The notes beneath the pieces were generated by a model. That model saw nothing but the letters and a program-made list of their open reading frames with translations. It was not told the origin of the DNA and ran no database searches. Position numbers and translations under genes: made by a program. This document shows, one piece after another, positions 12,641 to 24,892 of a DNA stretch of 64,000 bases. The stretch covers positions 12,449,553 to 12,513,552 of the forward strand of contig JASFXZ010000009.1 in NCBI GenBank assembly GCA_032209605.1, written 5' to 3'. The stretch is from Mactromeris polynyma. Its lineage: Eukaryota > Mollusca > Bivalvia > Venerida > Mactridae. The first letter of the stretch is position 1. Each line of letters opens with the position of its first letter.

Positions 12641-13447
12641 TTGCGTAATACATATACAACCCATGGACTGATCAACTTCTAGAAAATTACAGAATGGCTA
12701 ATGAATACAGATTAAAATTGGAGGAATTATGTGGAATAGTTGACATACAGACCAAGTTAAACAAGACCTTCAATACTTTCCCTGATAAAATATACTGACC
12801 TGATCTTCAAAAGACTATCTAGATGAAACTATTTCCCCCCTAAGTATAATCAAGGGAGACTAACTGGCCATTAAGATATTGGTCTATACATAAAGCAGCA
12901 TTTATACAGACCAGACTCATTGTTGAGTAATCACCCAAACATTCTATAATTCTGTATAAATTGACATAAACTAGACATTGCAGCTATTACACCAGGGCAA
13001 TCTTATGAAGATCTTACAGCAATTACTAATCTATACCACAGCCAGCTAATTGTAGGAATAAATGAGAGAGAATTATACACATATTGACTAAGCATTGATT
13101 ACCCATATACAGGATGCAAACAGACAAGATCTAACAGATAAGTCCAGTCAAATCTGTCAATAACATAACGTCCTATGTCTAGCTATGATACAAGAATAGA
13201 TATCGTGATTTTCTATTGAGGTCCCGAGGACTAAGTTGCCACTAACAATTGAATGACAATGGGAAAATACCCTCAGGATTTCAATAATGTGGGGGGGGAT
13301 ATAATGATAATGTAGTAACTATGACAATAGAGCAAAGATAGAGGGATATTGGAAGTGCAAACCCGACTATAAACTATTCATTGGCCATAAATGGTCAATT
13401 AACATGTTGTCCAAGATTACAGATGCCAATCAGTAGAGATAATTACT

Positions 13448-13563
13448 GGTTAATATTGAGGTTGAATATTTTATAGCAAAACAGTTTAAATGGACTTGAA
13501 CATTGTGTTCTTAATTTCGAGGTGGTCTTATCATTGAGGTGATTGTTAGGTCAGGTTTTCCTG
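13448..13563. mobile_element. Right-hand fragment of the CAGT-type MITE
   Basis: It matches the right two thirds of the element at 16635: AGCAAAACAGT, AATGGACTTGA, TTGTGTTCTTAAT and GAGGTGGTCTTAT, ending AGGTTTTCCTG followed by TA. The left terminal repeat is missing. Confidence 0.6.
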
Positions 13564-16193
13564 TAAATAATGTAATACTCATTTTTTTAGTCCATTTTTT
13601 ACATAAACAAGCATGAATAGTATATTCCATACAGTTAAAACATTAATTTGTATGCAATATTAAAGAATGTACTGATATGTATTCCTTTATATTTGTTGAA
13701 AAAGAAGTTTTTGAACAGCCACAAAAGTAGGCAAGCCAACCAGGGTACATCATATATTATACAACAGTATAACAACAATCTGAAGCTCTAAACTACTTGA
13801 CAGAGGAATGAATATCAGCCACAGGTTATATAATTCTGCTCAAATTATTATTAATTAGCTTATTCAGTCCTGAAATTTAAATTAGCAACATCTGTTAACA
13901 ACTGTTCCTGTAGTCCAAATCAGAGTTAAATTGCCAATTAAAATCTGTTAAGTACCAAGTGCAGTATGGTATGTTAATTAAGAGAAATGTTTCAATTAAA
14001 CTTAACAATTTATGAATTTGAGGTCCTTTCTGTGATGTAATGAAGAGCACACAATTAATGAGCACTTAAGTTATCTAATTAAGATAACTATGAAAGTACA
14101 CAACCTGACTATAATGCTCAAATTGCTAGAGCATGGGGCAGCCATCAATATATGGTGTGAAAGTTATTAAATTTCAATTTTAGCTTCCAGTGGAAAAATG
14201 TATTTGTATTCTTTCATTTTCTTGAATTTTTGCTAGCTGTATAATACATCTATAAATCACTGATGGTGGACAATGTGATTCTATAAGACTGGTGCTGATA
14301 TAAAATCCCAACATACAAACTACAGGAAAGGCAGTTTAAAGCCTTCAAGTATCTTCTCTCAAAAATTCAACCAAAATGATGAAAAACGAAAAATTAATCA
14401 TACAAATGCAATATTCACAATGTATTTATTGCATGGAAATGGACATAAAATCCCATGTAATCCAATACCACAGTTAAATTACAGAGTAAAAATTTAATCA
14501 TTATGCAATCAAGGAATGGATAGCTGCTCAAGCCGAGTTGATAATCAGACGTATAATAAATATTGCACATATGCATGTAGGCCATTACATGTTAGCCTTG
14601 ACAATTTCTGATGTTGCTGGCCAAACATATCAATCCATCAGAATTTTGCACAGAAACGCAGAAAGTTGATAAATACATTAGGAATACAAAACGAATTCCA
14701 TAAAGCAGTTTCCAGTCTTCAAACATAATGTACAGAGACCAAATCTCTGTGGTATTTTATAAAATAATTGACCAAATACCGACAGGGGATAAATTGACCA
14801 ATTTATTCTTGTATTTCATTGGTTAAAATTGAATATACAGAAGCCTTGTCCCATATGATATTAGCTGCGCGCCAGCAACTAATGGAATACTATTAAACAA
14901 TTTAGACACAATTTAACTAATGTCAGCGTTCCAGAAAATATCTCTACACCATATCACCACAACTGCGGAGACAAATAAATTGCCCTCGCTGAAAATGACA
15001 CTTGTTTAACAAAATCACAGATAAAGCCTTAGAATGAACGTGATAGTCACATCTAAAACTGCTTTTTATGTCTTTTGATCATTAGGTTGGGTTCACAGTG
15101 ATGAAACACATTTTTTCTCAAGGGCATTATACTGTCTTTGAACTTATCCCTGTTGAATTCATTAATGGACACATGAAATTCACAATTCTTGTATTGCTCA
15201 TTTTTCATTTGACATTTTTTGGCCAACCTATCATCATGTAGCTTCAACATTAACACATTCTTCAGCCATGTTTACATCATCATTTGGCCTTAGTCGAGAA
15301 TTAAGTTAATGTGTACAAGATATTGATTGGTTAATATTTTCTAAAACATGTTTTCATTGGCTGACCAACATGCAATTTGTTACGACAGTTCTCAAGTAAA
15401 TAAAAACAAACTATACGAATCATGTTTGGTAACAGTTGCACAAATTCAATTTCCAAATTTCCTCCTCTTGCAAAAAATGTCAGTTCATTGTTGCAGACAC
15501 ATAAATAGCCAAAATTTCAGAAGAACAATTCATGGGCACAACTTAATTCTATCAACTTATCCTGACACTGACCACACATTGTCTTCATGAGGACATGTCT
15601 TTCTGGTATCCAACAATGTGTCAGGTATTGATAATAATAATTGTATAAGGAATAAAATAAGAATTCATCCCAGCGGGTTTCAACACAAGAATTACAATAA
15701 CAACTAAAGCTACTATAGGCGTTACATAACAAAATTACATTTCATATTTCTTCATCCTGGAAATTAGTTTTATCTCCTCATTTACCCAAGCTACACTACA
15801 GTTGACCACTCATCAAAGTGCCCATAATTACCCCACCCACTCTGTCCACATGACATCACCTGCAGAAACCTAAACAACCAACCAAGTATTTCCTGGAATT
15901 TTACAGAATATTGTAAAGGAAGTTAAATAAAGATAACAGAAATATCTAGATAGAATCAATATCCTTCATGTTACAAGACCATTTACTTACTGGCTCTATG
16001 GTTTGCTATTAAGATAAGTAAAGATATACATCATACATAAAGAATGGAGACTAAGGTCATTTTCCCTCCCTCGTGTGAATGGCCAGCTATAAATCTTACA
16101 GAAGAAGAATCCTAAAGTAACAATGCACCAATATTACCAGTCTGGCGTGGTTGTGTAGCATATAAAATGGTCATGAATACGTATCATAACTTC

Positions 16194-16319
16194 CGGTCAT
16201 GAGCAAGGTTTATTTGAGGTCATGAGCAAGGTTTATTTGAGATCATGAGCAAGGTCTATTTGTGGTCATGAGCAAGGTCTATTTGAGATCATGAGCAAGG
16301 TCTATTTGTGGTCATGAAC
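16194..16319. repeat. 23-bp minisatellite, about 5.5 copies
   Basis: The units carry GGTCATGAGCAAGG and TTTATTTGA, with GGTC/GATC and TTTA/TCTA variants alternating. Degenerate GGTCATGAACAAGG words continue to about 16430. Confidence 0.85.
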
Positions 16320-16634
16320 AACTTGTAAAACACATTTGGTGATCTGATGAACAAGGAAAAAGTTTAAATGGTTGAGAGCTGTGAACCTTTTCTGGTCATG
16401 AACAAGGATAATAAAGTGTGGTTGTGAACACAAATAAATGTTCTGGATGTGAATACTGATCAAATAATTGTGATGGATACATACATATCTTAATGCACTA
16501 AAGAAGTTTAAAGAGTGTCTAGAATAATGAATTGATCAGATTTGCTATGTTATGTTTGGGGTGACTTGAGATATTGTTATTATTTTGTTATGAAGATACA
16601 GGTATGCCTTTTATAGTCCTGAACAAAATAATTA

Positions 16635-16825
16635 CAGTAAAACCTCAATAATACGACCACCCTTGGGACCATTGAAAACTGGTCTTCTTATTGAGACGGT
16701 ATTGATATTGAGGCTGAATAAAGAGCAAAACAGTGAAAATGGACTTGATAATTGTGTTCTTAATGTTGAGGTGGTCTTATTATTGAGGTGGTCTGTAGTC
16801 AAGGTTTAACAGTGAGGTTTTACTG
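16635..16825. mobile_element. CAGT-type MITE with TA target site (191 bp)
   Basis: The ends are CAGTAAAACCTCA and, inverted, TGAGGTTTTACTG, flanked on both sides by TA. The interior carries GACCACCCTTGGGACC and repeated GAGGTGGTCT words. TA duplication with CAG/CTG ends fits a non-autonomous pogo/Tigger-like (Tc1/mariner superfamily) element; no transposase is present. Confidence 0.75.
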
Positions 16826-17487
16826 TATGCTCTAGGGTTGTAAAGTTATATAAAGATACAGCATAATCCATATACATACCATAGATATTCAAAATGAACC
16901 CAGGGACTTTACAATTTAAAATAGGGCAGATAAAGTAAGCAAATTGCTTTCATATTACACCACTTAACAAGCAAATCATCCACCACAAAATATGATAATT
17001 TTGAGAGTGAATCGAGCAAATAAAACATGAACAATGACTTGTGAAACCCCCAGAAAATTTACCTGATTTTTTTCAACATAGATGAGGCTTTGTGATAGTA
17101 GATGTCATTATTTATGCAATCTTGTTCATACAGTATTCACAAAAGATACATATCTAAAATATACATATTCCCCCATCATGCATCTGGCTTTCATTGTAAT
17201 GATATCGTAAAAGGGCGAACATTGTTATCAGAAGTTTACCCCGAGCCAAACAAAATTTTCAATTTTCGATATTCATTAAATAATTCAATATCAATAGAAT
17301 ATTTCTATTTTTATCAATGAAAATATTTAATTAAAAAATTCATAAAAAATATTTTATACAACAGATGATAAAATTGCCTACCATTAATATATGAGTAACA
17401 TGATGTGGATGGTATTTTACATAAACCCCAAATTATGCGCAAATATTGTCGGATATTATGTTAAGTTGGAGCTTGAACAGTTGACCA

Positions 17488-17697
17488 ATGACCTAACCAG
17501 TGTTCCTGGGTTACCAACCAGTCATATGTCTCTACAGGTAACTCGGAGGATTCCCGCCGACAGGAATCACAACTCAGGATGCATGATCTTCATTCTGACT
17601 GTCACAGAGAATAAACGTCTCACATGGGGATTGAACCAACGACCTCTAGATTGGCAGTTGTGTGTTCTACCCATTGAGCTAACCAGCCTGGCTAGAC
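17488..17697 (-). mobile_element. tRNA-derived SINE, minus strand
   Basis: Read on the minus strand, the head has an A-box-like TTAGCTCAATGGGTAG and, after about 30 bp, a B-box GGTTCAATCCCC. The following body ends in a TGGTTGGTAACCCAGG section that resembles the SINE at 35758. The head is too imperfect and continues into a body, so it is not a functional tRNA gene. It explains most of the 104-codon plus-strand ORF here. Confidence 0.75.
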
Positions 17698-18417
17698 TAT
17701 TATGATAATATTATCAAAACCAATCTAAGTTCATTTCCTCAAAAACAACTTGACGTTTCACTGCTATTCAGTGCCTCTTGAGACCTATGGAACATATGTG
17801 CAGTTTGGTCAGCCAAAACTGGACAGAAACTATGCATGAATATTGGCATAAACGTTTTCTGTTATAGGCAAAAAAAATCAAAACAAAATTCATACTTTCA
17901 TAAAAATCTCATTACAAATTTGTTCCAAATGACTTAATACCCAACAGACAAGAAAAATATGGCCATTAAATTTGGTGTGGAAATTAATTAATTAAGTAGA
18001 AAAAACGTAATTAAAAGGAATGGGTTTTTTTTTGCCAGAAAGATATCATCAATAAGGATAATCTGCCAAATGTTTTAACACATTTTCTGGACAAGTCCAT
18101 TAAGAGCCACACTGGTATCACTTGCCGGACTTGTGAATGCGTTTTTGTCATGATTACTACACAACGTTCAATATTTAATCTTCTATAGGTTCGCCATTTA
18201 CGGGAAGTCATAAATTAGACGTAATTACCCGGGGAATTCCCAGTAGAAGCTTAGTGTATGAAATGTCAATTGTGTTTAAAATGTACACTTGTATTATCCT
18301 GGGCAATCTACAGTGACAGGAAGCTGGATGTTCTGTTCTCTGCTGGTGGTGGGATAAATACAAGGTATGCATTGGTACAACTGTATTATGACAACAATAG
18401 CAGCAATAAAACCCAAC

Positions 18418-19438
18418 ATGCACTGTGATAACCTTTGTGGCGTCAGGCAAGACTGGGCGCAATACCATCGTGCACTGTGATAACCTTTGTGGCGTCAGGC
18501 AAGACTGGGCGCAATACCATCATGCACTGTGATAACCTTTGTGGCGTCAGGCAAGACTGGGCGCAATACCATCATGCACTGTGATAACCTTTGTGGCGTC
18601 AGGCAAGACTGGGCGCAATACCATCATGCACTGTGATAACCTTTGTGGCGTCAGGCAAGACTGGGCGCAATACCATCATGCACTGTGATAACCTTTGTGG
18701 CGTCAGGCAAGACTGGGCGCAATACCATTGTGCACTGTGATTACCTTTGTGGCGTGAGGCAAGACTGGGCGCAATGCCATCGTGCACTGTGATTACCTTT
18801 GTGGCGTGAGGCAAGACTGGGCGCAATGCCATCATGCACTGTGGCAAGACTGGGCGCAATACCATCATGCACTGTGATAACCTTTGTGGCGTCAGGCAAG
18901 ACTGGGCGCTATACCATCGTGCACTGTGATAACCTTTGTGGCGTCAGGCAAGACTGGGCGCAATACCATCATGCACTGTGATAACCTTTGTGGCGTCAGG
19001 CAAGACTGGGCGCAATACCATCATGCACTGTGATAACCTTTGTGGCGTCAGGCAAGACTGGGCGCAATACCATCATGCACTGTGATAACCTTTGTGGCGT
19101 CATGCAAGACTGGGCGCAATACCATCATGCACTGTGATAACCTTTGTGGCGTCAGGCAAGACTGGCGCAATACCATCGTGCACTGTGATAACCTTTGTGG
19201 CGTCAGGCAAGACTGGGCGCAATACCATCGTGCACTGTGATAACCTTTGTGGCGTCAGGCAAGACTGGGCGCAATACCATCATGCACTGTGATTACCTTT
19301 GTAGCGTCAGGCAAGACTGGGCGCAATACCATCATGCACTGTGATTATCTTTGTAGCGTCAGGCAAGACTGGGCACAATACCATCATGCACAGTGATTAC
19401 CTTTGTGGCATCAGGCAAGACTGGGCGCAATACCATCC
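18418..19438. repeat. 52-bp minisatellite, about 19-20 copies
   Basis: The unit reads CACTGTGATAACC, TTTGTGGCGTCAGGCAAGA, CTGGGCGCAATACCATC. It is far richer in G+C and CpG than its surroundings. One unit near 18840 has lost its middle and one near 19163 has a 1-bp deletion. The right edge is more diverged (GATTACC, GTAGCG). ORFs on both strands arise only from the array. Confidence 0.97.
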
Positions 19439-19978
19439 CAGTTTAGATTTAATGGAATCATTCTTTATTAACCAGGGTGCAAAACAATCCAACTATCATG
19501 CAATCTTATATGAATTCAGTTATTTACAATAAAAATCCAATATATCAGACACATGTGTAGCCATTTGGTAGAAAGATTCATTAAACAAAAAACAAAATAC
19601 AATCAACATTCGAAATGCAAGTAAAGATAAACTAAATTGTCAAATCGCATCTATACAGAAATACAATAAGCAAGAATAACAGAATCGTTTTTGGCAGACT
19701 AGGAATTCTTTGATTCATCCACATCTAGAAAGCAATAAGAAAGCAATCTTATGCGTTTGATTGGTTCACCAATTTGCATTAAACATGCATTAAAGCAAGC
19801 ACAGGAAATTTGAATTTGGTAACCAGTCTAGATGATTGATTTGAGGCAAAAATATCACAGACACAGTCTGGATGATTCTACATCTCTCCGGGATCAGGAT
19901 TAATGAAATTACATCAAAATGCAGGAATGTGAAAAAGATTGACATATGATCTCAAACATATACCCAGACAAACATAAA

Positions 19979-20219
19979 CAAGAAATATCTTGAAAAAAGG
20001 TGGTCAGCACAAATTGAAGGGTTTGATTTGTTGTGCAACATAAAATAATGCCTAGATGTTACGATTGCTGGTCACTCCAGATCCAAAATGGATTTTGGTA
20101 AATTCACTGAAATTCAGTGGATTTCGGTAAGGTAACATACCCTTTCGAAGGGTTAACCAATCTGTGTCAAGGTTACAAGCGTTGGATCGGTTGAAGAGAA
20201 ATTGCCTTGTTGGTTAGGA
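19979..20219. repeat. Dispersed repeat, copy 1
   Basis: It shares with 42255-42470 the ordered words AAGAAATATCTTGAAAAAA, GTTGTGCAACATAAAA, TGTTACGATTGCTGGTCACTC and GGTTGAAGAGAAATTGCCTT, in the same orientation. I see no terminal repeat and no ORF. The family is unknown to me. Confidence 0.8.
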
Positions 20220-21040
20220 AAGACAGTGAATCCTGCAGTCATTGCGCAATATTTTGATTATTTAAGATCAAGAAATGTCATTAATTATAGCAAACTTAGT
20301 TTGTACTATTACAACATAGTTTCATCAAAGATATTTATTTTAGATATTGATGTCCTGGTTGTGGTTCGAACAATATTTATTTGATTCTACAGGTAAATAC
20401 AGTACAATACAAAGCTCCTACATGTCCGCTTACTTAATTTGTTATTTCAACGTTTAAATAAACCCTCGGACATTATGTTTACAACAACTTGACCAGGCTT
20501 GTATGAGACTTAAACAGTTCAAACTTTGTATCAATATTTTAACAAATTCGTATATTTCAATACAGAAAATCAGAAAAAAATCTTTCAAAATTATTTGATC
20601 TTATACAAGACTTGTTACAGATATAACATTACATTCAACAAAAAGTTCAATACCATGTTGACCTTAAGATTGGATCAGTAGAATCTAATCAGTGAAAATG
20701 AAATTCAATACTAACAAGACAAAATGACAATGTTCAATTATATTTTAACAATGAGACAGGCACTTTGTGATTATGTAGTTTCTTGTGTCATATAACCTTT
20801 CATTGCGACAATTTGACACCAAAATAAAAATACCTTTTCACTATTTATAACAAAATACAATTAAACACTGACAGTCGAGTAGGTTAAAGGCTGCCGTACA
20901 AAAATAATTATTATCATTATACAAACGGATATAAATTTAGAACTTTATAGGCCATATAACACAAGACATTATGAAACACCAGTAGTTTCATGGCTCAGTG
21001 ACAATAGGATACAATTATAATCTCTATGGTTTATACATTG

Positions 21041-21237
21041 CAACCTCTCCCGAGCCACACCCTACTGGAGATGCAACCTCTCCCGAGCCACACCCTACTG
21101 GAGATGCAACCTCTCCCGAGCCACACCCTACTGGAGATGCAACCTCTCCCGAGCCACACCCTACTGGAGATGCAACCTCTCCCGAGCCACACCCTACTGG
21201 AGATGCAACCTCTCCCGCACAACCTACTGGAGATGCA
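21041..21237. repeat. 33-bp minisatellite, 6 copies
   Basis: The unit AACCTCTCCCGAGCC, ACACCCTACTGGAGATGC is nearly identical in five copies; the sixth has a short deletion. One plus frame gives the 11-residue repeat TSPEPHPTGDA within a 96-codon ORF. There is no splice or start evidence, so it is treated as a minisatellite. Confidence 0.95.
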
Positions 21238-21336
21238 AACTTTGGCTGTTGTAGAGAGGTTGTGTCTCTAGAAAGGTTAAACAGGTAGTAAATTCTTACA
21301 ACAGGAAAATCGATACAGTTGTTTCAGAGATTGTTG

Positions 21337-21359
21337 CTCCAGAGAGGGACACTCTGGAG
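21337..21359. repeat. Short perfect inverted repeat
   Basis: CTCCAGAG and CTCTGGAG flank a 7-base loop just downstream of the 33-bp array. Confidence 0.6.
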
Positions 21360-21529
21360 AGGTGGCACTGCATAGTTATCTGGACGGGGTTCAGCAATCA
21401 ACCTTGACCTTGCGTGAATGCCTCTTGTACACAAATACATCACCTTGTTATGTCAAATTATTTCAAAATCCAATCAAGCATGACAAAGTTTCCGAAAAAT
21501 ATGATTCATAGACAAATATATGCTTACAC

Positions 21530-21977
21530 GGACAGGGGTAACACTATATGCCACCATCACTATGGACAAGGGTAACACTATATGCCACCATCACTATGGA
21601 CAGGGGTAACACTATATGCCACCATCATTATGGCAAGGGGTAACACTATATGCCACCATCATTATGGACAGGGGTAACACTATATGCCACCATCATTATG
21701 GCAAGGGGTAACACTATATGCCACCATCATTATGGCAAGGGGTAACACTATATGCCACCATCATTATGGCAAGGGGTAACACTATATGCCACCATCATTA
21801 TGGCAAGGGGTAACACTATATGCCACCATCATTATGGCAAGGGGTAACACTATATGCCACCATCATTATGGCAAGGGGTAACACCATATGCCACCATCAT
21901 TATGGACAGGGGTAACACTATATGCCACCATCACTATGGACAGGGGTAACACTATATGCCACCATCATTATGGCAAG
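21530..21977. repeat. 34-bp minisatellite, about 13 copies
   Basis: The unit is GGGGTAACACTATATGCC, ACCATCATTATGGCAA. Edge copies carry GGACA and CACTAT variants while the central copies are GGCAA and CATTAT, as expected if expansion occurred in the middle. Confidence 0.96.
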
Positions 21978-24066
21978 GGCACATAACACAGCAATGTTTC
22001 CATACAATGTCTCAATCAAACAAGATTACAGTGAATGAGATCAATATTCTTACATGCAGCATGTCTGTCTATAAAATGTCTTGTCTAATAAAGCGCATAT
22101 TGTAAACAATCTTGCAGCCAAGTATCATGAATGCACTATTGAGTTCAATGTTCACTTCTTGAATATCAATAACAGACAAAAATTCTGACCAGACTAATAT
22201 TGCAAGTTAAGCCAGTGTGTGAGAACTATTAAATAAAAAAACTGGGGCATTATGTATAGCGGGCGTGTCTGGTGTATCCCACGTTTGCTAAAACAGCATT
22301 GTTATGACGACCTCGCCCATGCAAGCAACAGCTGGTTATATTAAAAGACAATTCATACAACACAGGCAAGTTATTTTGTCAATTTGAACAGAGTGGCAGC
22401 CCTAAACAGCATCAATCTCCCAATAGGAATAAACAATGTAATAAATATCTATGAGGAAAGAAATAATTGACATACAGTTGATGCCAAAATATAATATTTC
22501 TCTGGTTAAATGACCAGTAATATAATTAAATACAGAAACTGGCACAAGCTCTACTTTATTCCAGTACCTTATGTGAGGTGCATACCATTATCTTCTAACC
22601 AGTATATGAGATAGAATACAAAGGATAGACAAAGGTTTATAGACCTACAACACACTGTTAGATGAAACCTTAAAAGGCCGACACAAAAGATGCAAAACAA
22701 ACAGTTATAATAAATAGTCATTGATTTTTTTCTTTCATGAGACTTACAATGGAAGCCAAGAAAATGTTTGAGCACTTAAAAGGCTTGATACACACTGACA
22801 ACAACTTGACCTTTCACCTTCTAATGAACAGACTGGTATCCTGTAGTTCCTGGAATACTCTTCCTATAAAAGGGGGTATTAGATGCAAATAATGTAGGTT
22901 CCGTCAATTGGTATATGATTGATAACTATGTGGCACACAATATGTACAGTAATCACGTCCAGCGTCTGTACACCAGCATGCCATCCGCCGACATTATTAC
23001 AGACAAACTACCCAAATAAATTCAAAAACGAAATATATTTTGTTTGCATTCTAATCAGCTTCCAATACTCACCATAAAAACATAAACGTCAAAGCCATGA
23101 AAAATTCGAACACATAATATTCAATATTAGAGGTTTACTGTTGTACAAAGGGAGACAAATGGTAAACTACTATTAACAGTAATAACTACCAGAGATATAG
23201 GGAACTAACCCTGGGCATTGTCGATTGTAATGTAAATGCTCACACACACCACAAAGTTGCTTTCAAATCCCTATAGTATTGTTTATGCAAACAAGCGGTT
23301 GTATCAAATTTACTTCAAATTGATTATTAACGTTGGATTCAGTACGCTGTAGACATTTTTCCTCATATCTACAGTTAACATAAAGATAATTCCACAAGAC
23401 ACTGGCTGCATGTATTGTATGGTGATTTGCAATGATCACTGGAATCTTCCTCACTGGAACTAATAATAATGACTTTATAATGCTGATGACACTGATGACA
23501 CTGTTAGAACTATGTAAGCCTACAACATCACACTCTTAAAATCTGCCCCACATTTTTGCACTTAACTGATGATAAACAGCAGCATTAACCATCCATTTCC
23601 AGAAATAAATACCTTGCTCAATAAGAAAAGTACATGGGAATGGTGAAGTATTCAGTGATAAGTCTGTTTCTAGAAATAACAAACGTTTTCCTGCTTAAAA
23701 TGTCTGGTCACGAGGAAGGGATGTTTTCTCTTTTGGACTCGTAGACATGAATTAAATGGTATTTATTTGACAGTGAGGCATTCCTGAAAAAAATTTTGTT
23801 GGGATTACCAGGCTTTCCAGTAGTATATACCAAAAAGCTAGGAGAAAACTAGGAATGAAAGTCATAGAAAACTAGGAAAAAACAGAAAGTCAATGATAAA
23901 AAGTAGGAATTATTGAAAGGTAATCTGTTGACTTTTGCAGCTTTTTTTATTTGATTACCATACACCAAGGCAATTGGATCCTTTTCATGGGTATGTTACA
24001 GGCTATGCCAAACATTTTTTTAAATATGGCCTTATACAGCTTTTTCAATAGAATTTATATATATAA

Positions 24067-24107
<41 letters not shown>
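24067..24107. repeat. (ATCT)n microsatellite
   Basis: About ten perfect tetranucleotide repeats lie beside a short TATATA stretch. Confidence 0.95.
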
Positions 24108-24108
<1 letters not shown>

Positions 24109-24278
24109 ATATTGTTCACGGGATTGAAGGTTCCTGCAAAGCTTAATTCGTCTGCTACAGCCAGATCTGTACAAAGCCGTTTAACATTTTGAAATGCCTA
24201 TGCAATAATTATCCTAACCAAACAAGAAATGCCAGTGCCAATTATCTGTAAGATAAAGATTTCAAGTCACAGACTTAC

Positions 24279-24285
24279 CTTAAGA
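24279..24285 (-). CDS. Possible 7-nt microexon (or recursive splice point)
   Basis: On the minus strand a long pyrimidine-rich tract (about 24287-24330, many TTTTC/CATCC runs) ends in ATTACAG. It is followed by only TCTTAAG and then a perfect donor, GTAAGTCTG. As a microexon it supplies T to finish a Cys codon (TG+T) and adds Leu-Lys, ending in phase 0, which is exactly what the 8530 exon needs. Alternatively, AAG immediately followed by GTAAGT after a pyrimidine tract resembles a ratchet site of recursive splicing, as known from long fly introns. The signals are seen directly; the function is inference. Confidence 0.35.
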
Positions 24286-24804
24286 CTGTAATTAAAACAG
24301 AGTAATGGATGAAAAGGGATGAAAAGTTCTTCAATCACGCATTCATACAGCAGACAATGGCAACACTGAACTAACTCATTGACCGTTAGCATATACAGCA
24401 ATGCAGAACACTTTTCAACAAGAGGTGTAAGAATACCACTTGTTTACATATAAGCAAGACAGGCAACACATACAAGCAAACGCAGCAGGCATCAACAAAC
24501 ACAGACATCGAGAGATAAAATTTTCATTCATCATTTAAACATCCCATGAAAAACATACATTGGTAATACACCAGGGATTGCAAACATATGATGTTCAATA
24601 CGTAATATATAATGTATGGCTTATATACAATCAATCATTCTAGAAGGACATGTGTTGATACGGCAGGAAACACCACTGCAAGTCACAAACAAATGCTTCC
24701 CCTATCCAGAGATTCACCAGTAACAAGTCTTTCACATTCATAGTGCTCGTATATCCTGAGGTCTGTAATTTGCATACAGGCAGGAAAAAATCAAATGACC
24801 TTAC

Positions 24805-24892
24805 CATATATCAAAGCCAAGTGTACTTTCCATGACAGAGGTGGCCTGCTTGGGAATACTATAATAGGGCCACTGTTTAACAGGATTAAAAT
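24805..24892 (-). CDS. Candidate exon 6 of the proposed gene (88 nt)
   Basis: The donor is GTAAGGTC and the acceptor ends ATCACTCCTAG. Two bases (AT) complete an Asn codon with the A left by the previous exon, then 28 codons read FNPVKQWPYYSIP, KQATSVMESTLGFDI, and TG is left over (phase 2). A second AG at 24873 (AAACAG) would give a 68-nt exon starting at the Trp codon. The residue mix (Trp, Tyr-Tyr, Pro, Met) looks protein-like. The open frame also extends a few codons upstream of the acceptor. Read with the following microexon, the text continues GFDI-C-LK into the hydrophobic helix of the 8.5-kb exon. Confidence 0.4.

Larger units (their letters stand above)
8531..24278 (-). other. Proposed large intron, about 15.7 kb
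   Basis: This is the longest inferred intron. It contains arrays at 12.1, 16.2, 18.4-19.4, 21.0 and 21.5-22.0 kb, SINE-like sequence at 12.54 and 17.6 kb, MITEs at 13.5 and 16.6 kb, one copy of a dispersed repeat at 20.0 kb and an (ATCT)n tract at 24.07 kb. At 9660-9850 there is degenerate, purine-rich sequence built from GAGGAC-like words. The rest (8.6-12.0, 12.7-16.1, 19.5-19.9 and 22.0-24.0 kb) is unremarkable AT-rich DNA in which I see nothing. Confidence 0.35.

Noticed and set aside
17627..17682. Possible functional tRNA gene
   Set aside because: A and B box words are present but the arms do not form a proper cloverleaf and the sequence continues into a SINE body.
18418..19438. Possible CRISPR array
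   Set aside because: Units are contiguous head-to-tail repeats with no unique spacers, as in all arrays of this window, and the context is animal-like.
21280..21340. Minus-strand open segment with pyrimidine tract and GTAAGAATT donor
   Set aside because: Its phase (0 to 1) cannot be placed between the 24.28- and 8.5-kb exons without a further unseen exon; it also overlaps an inverted repeat.
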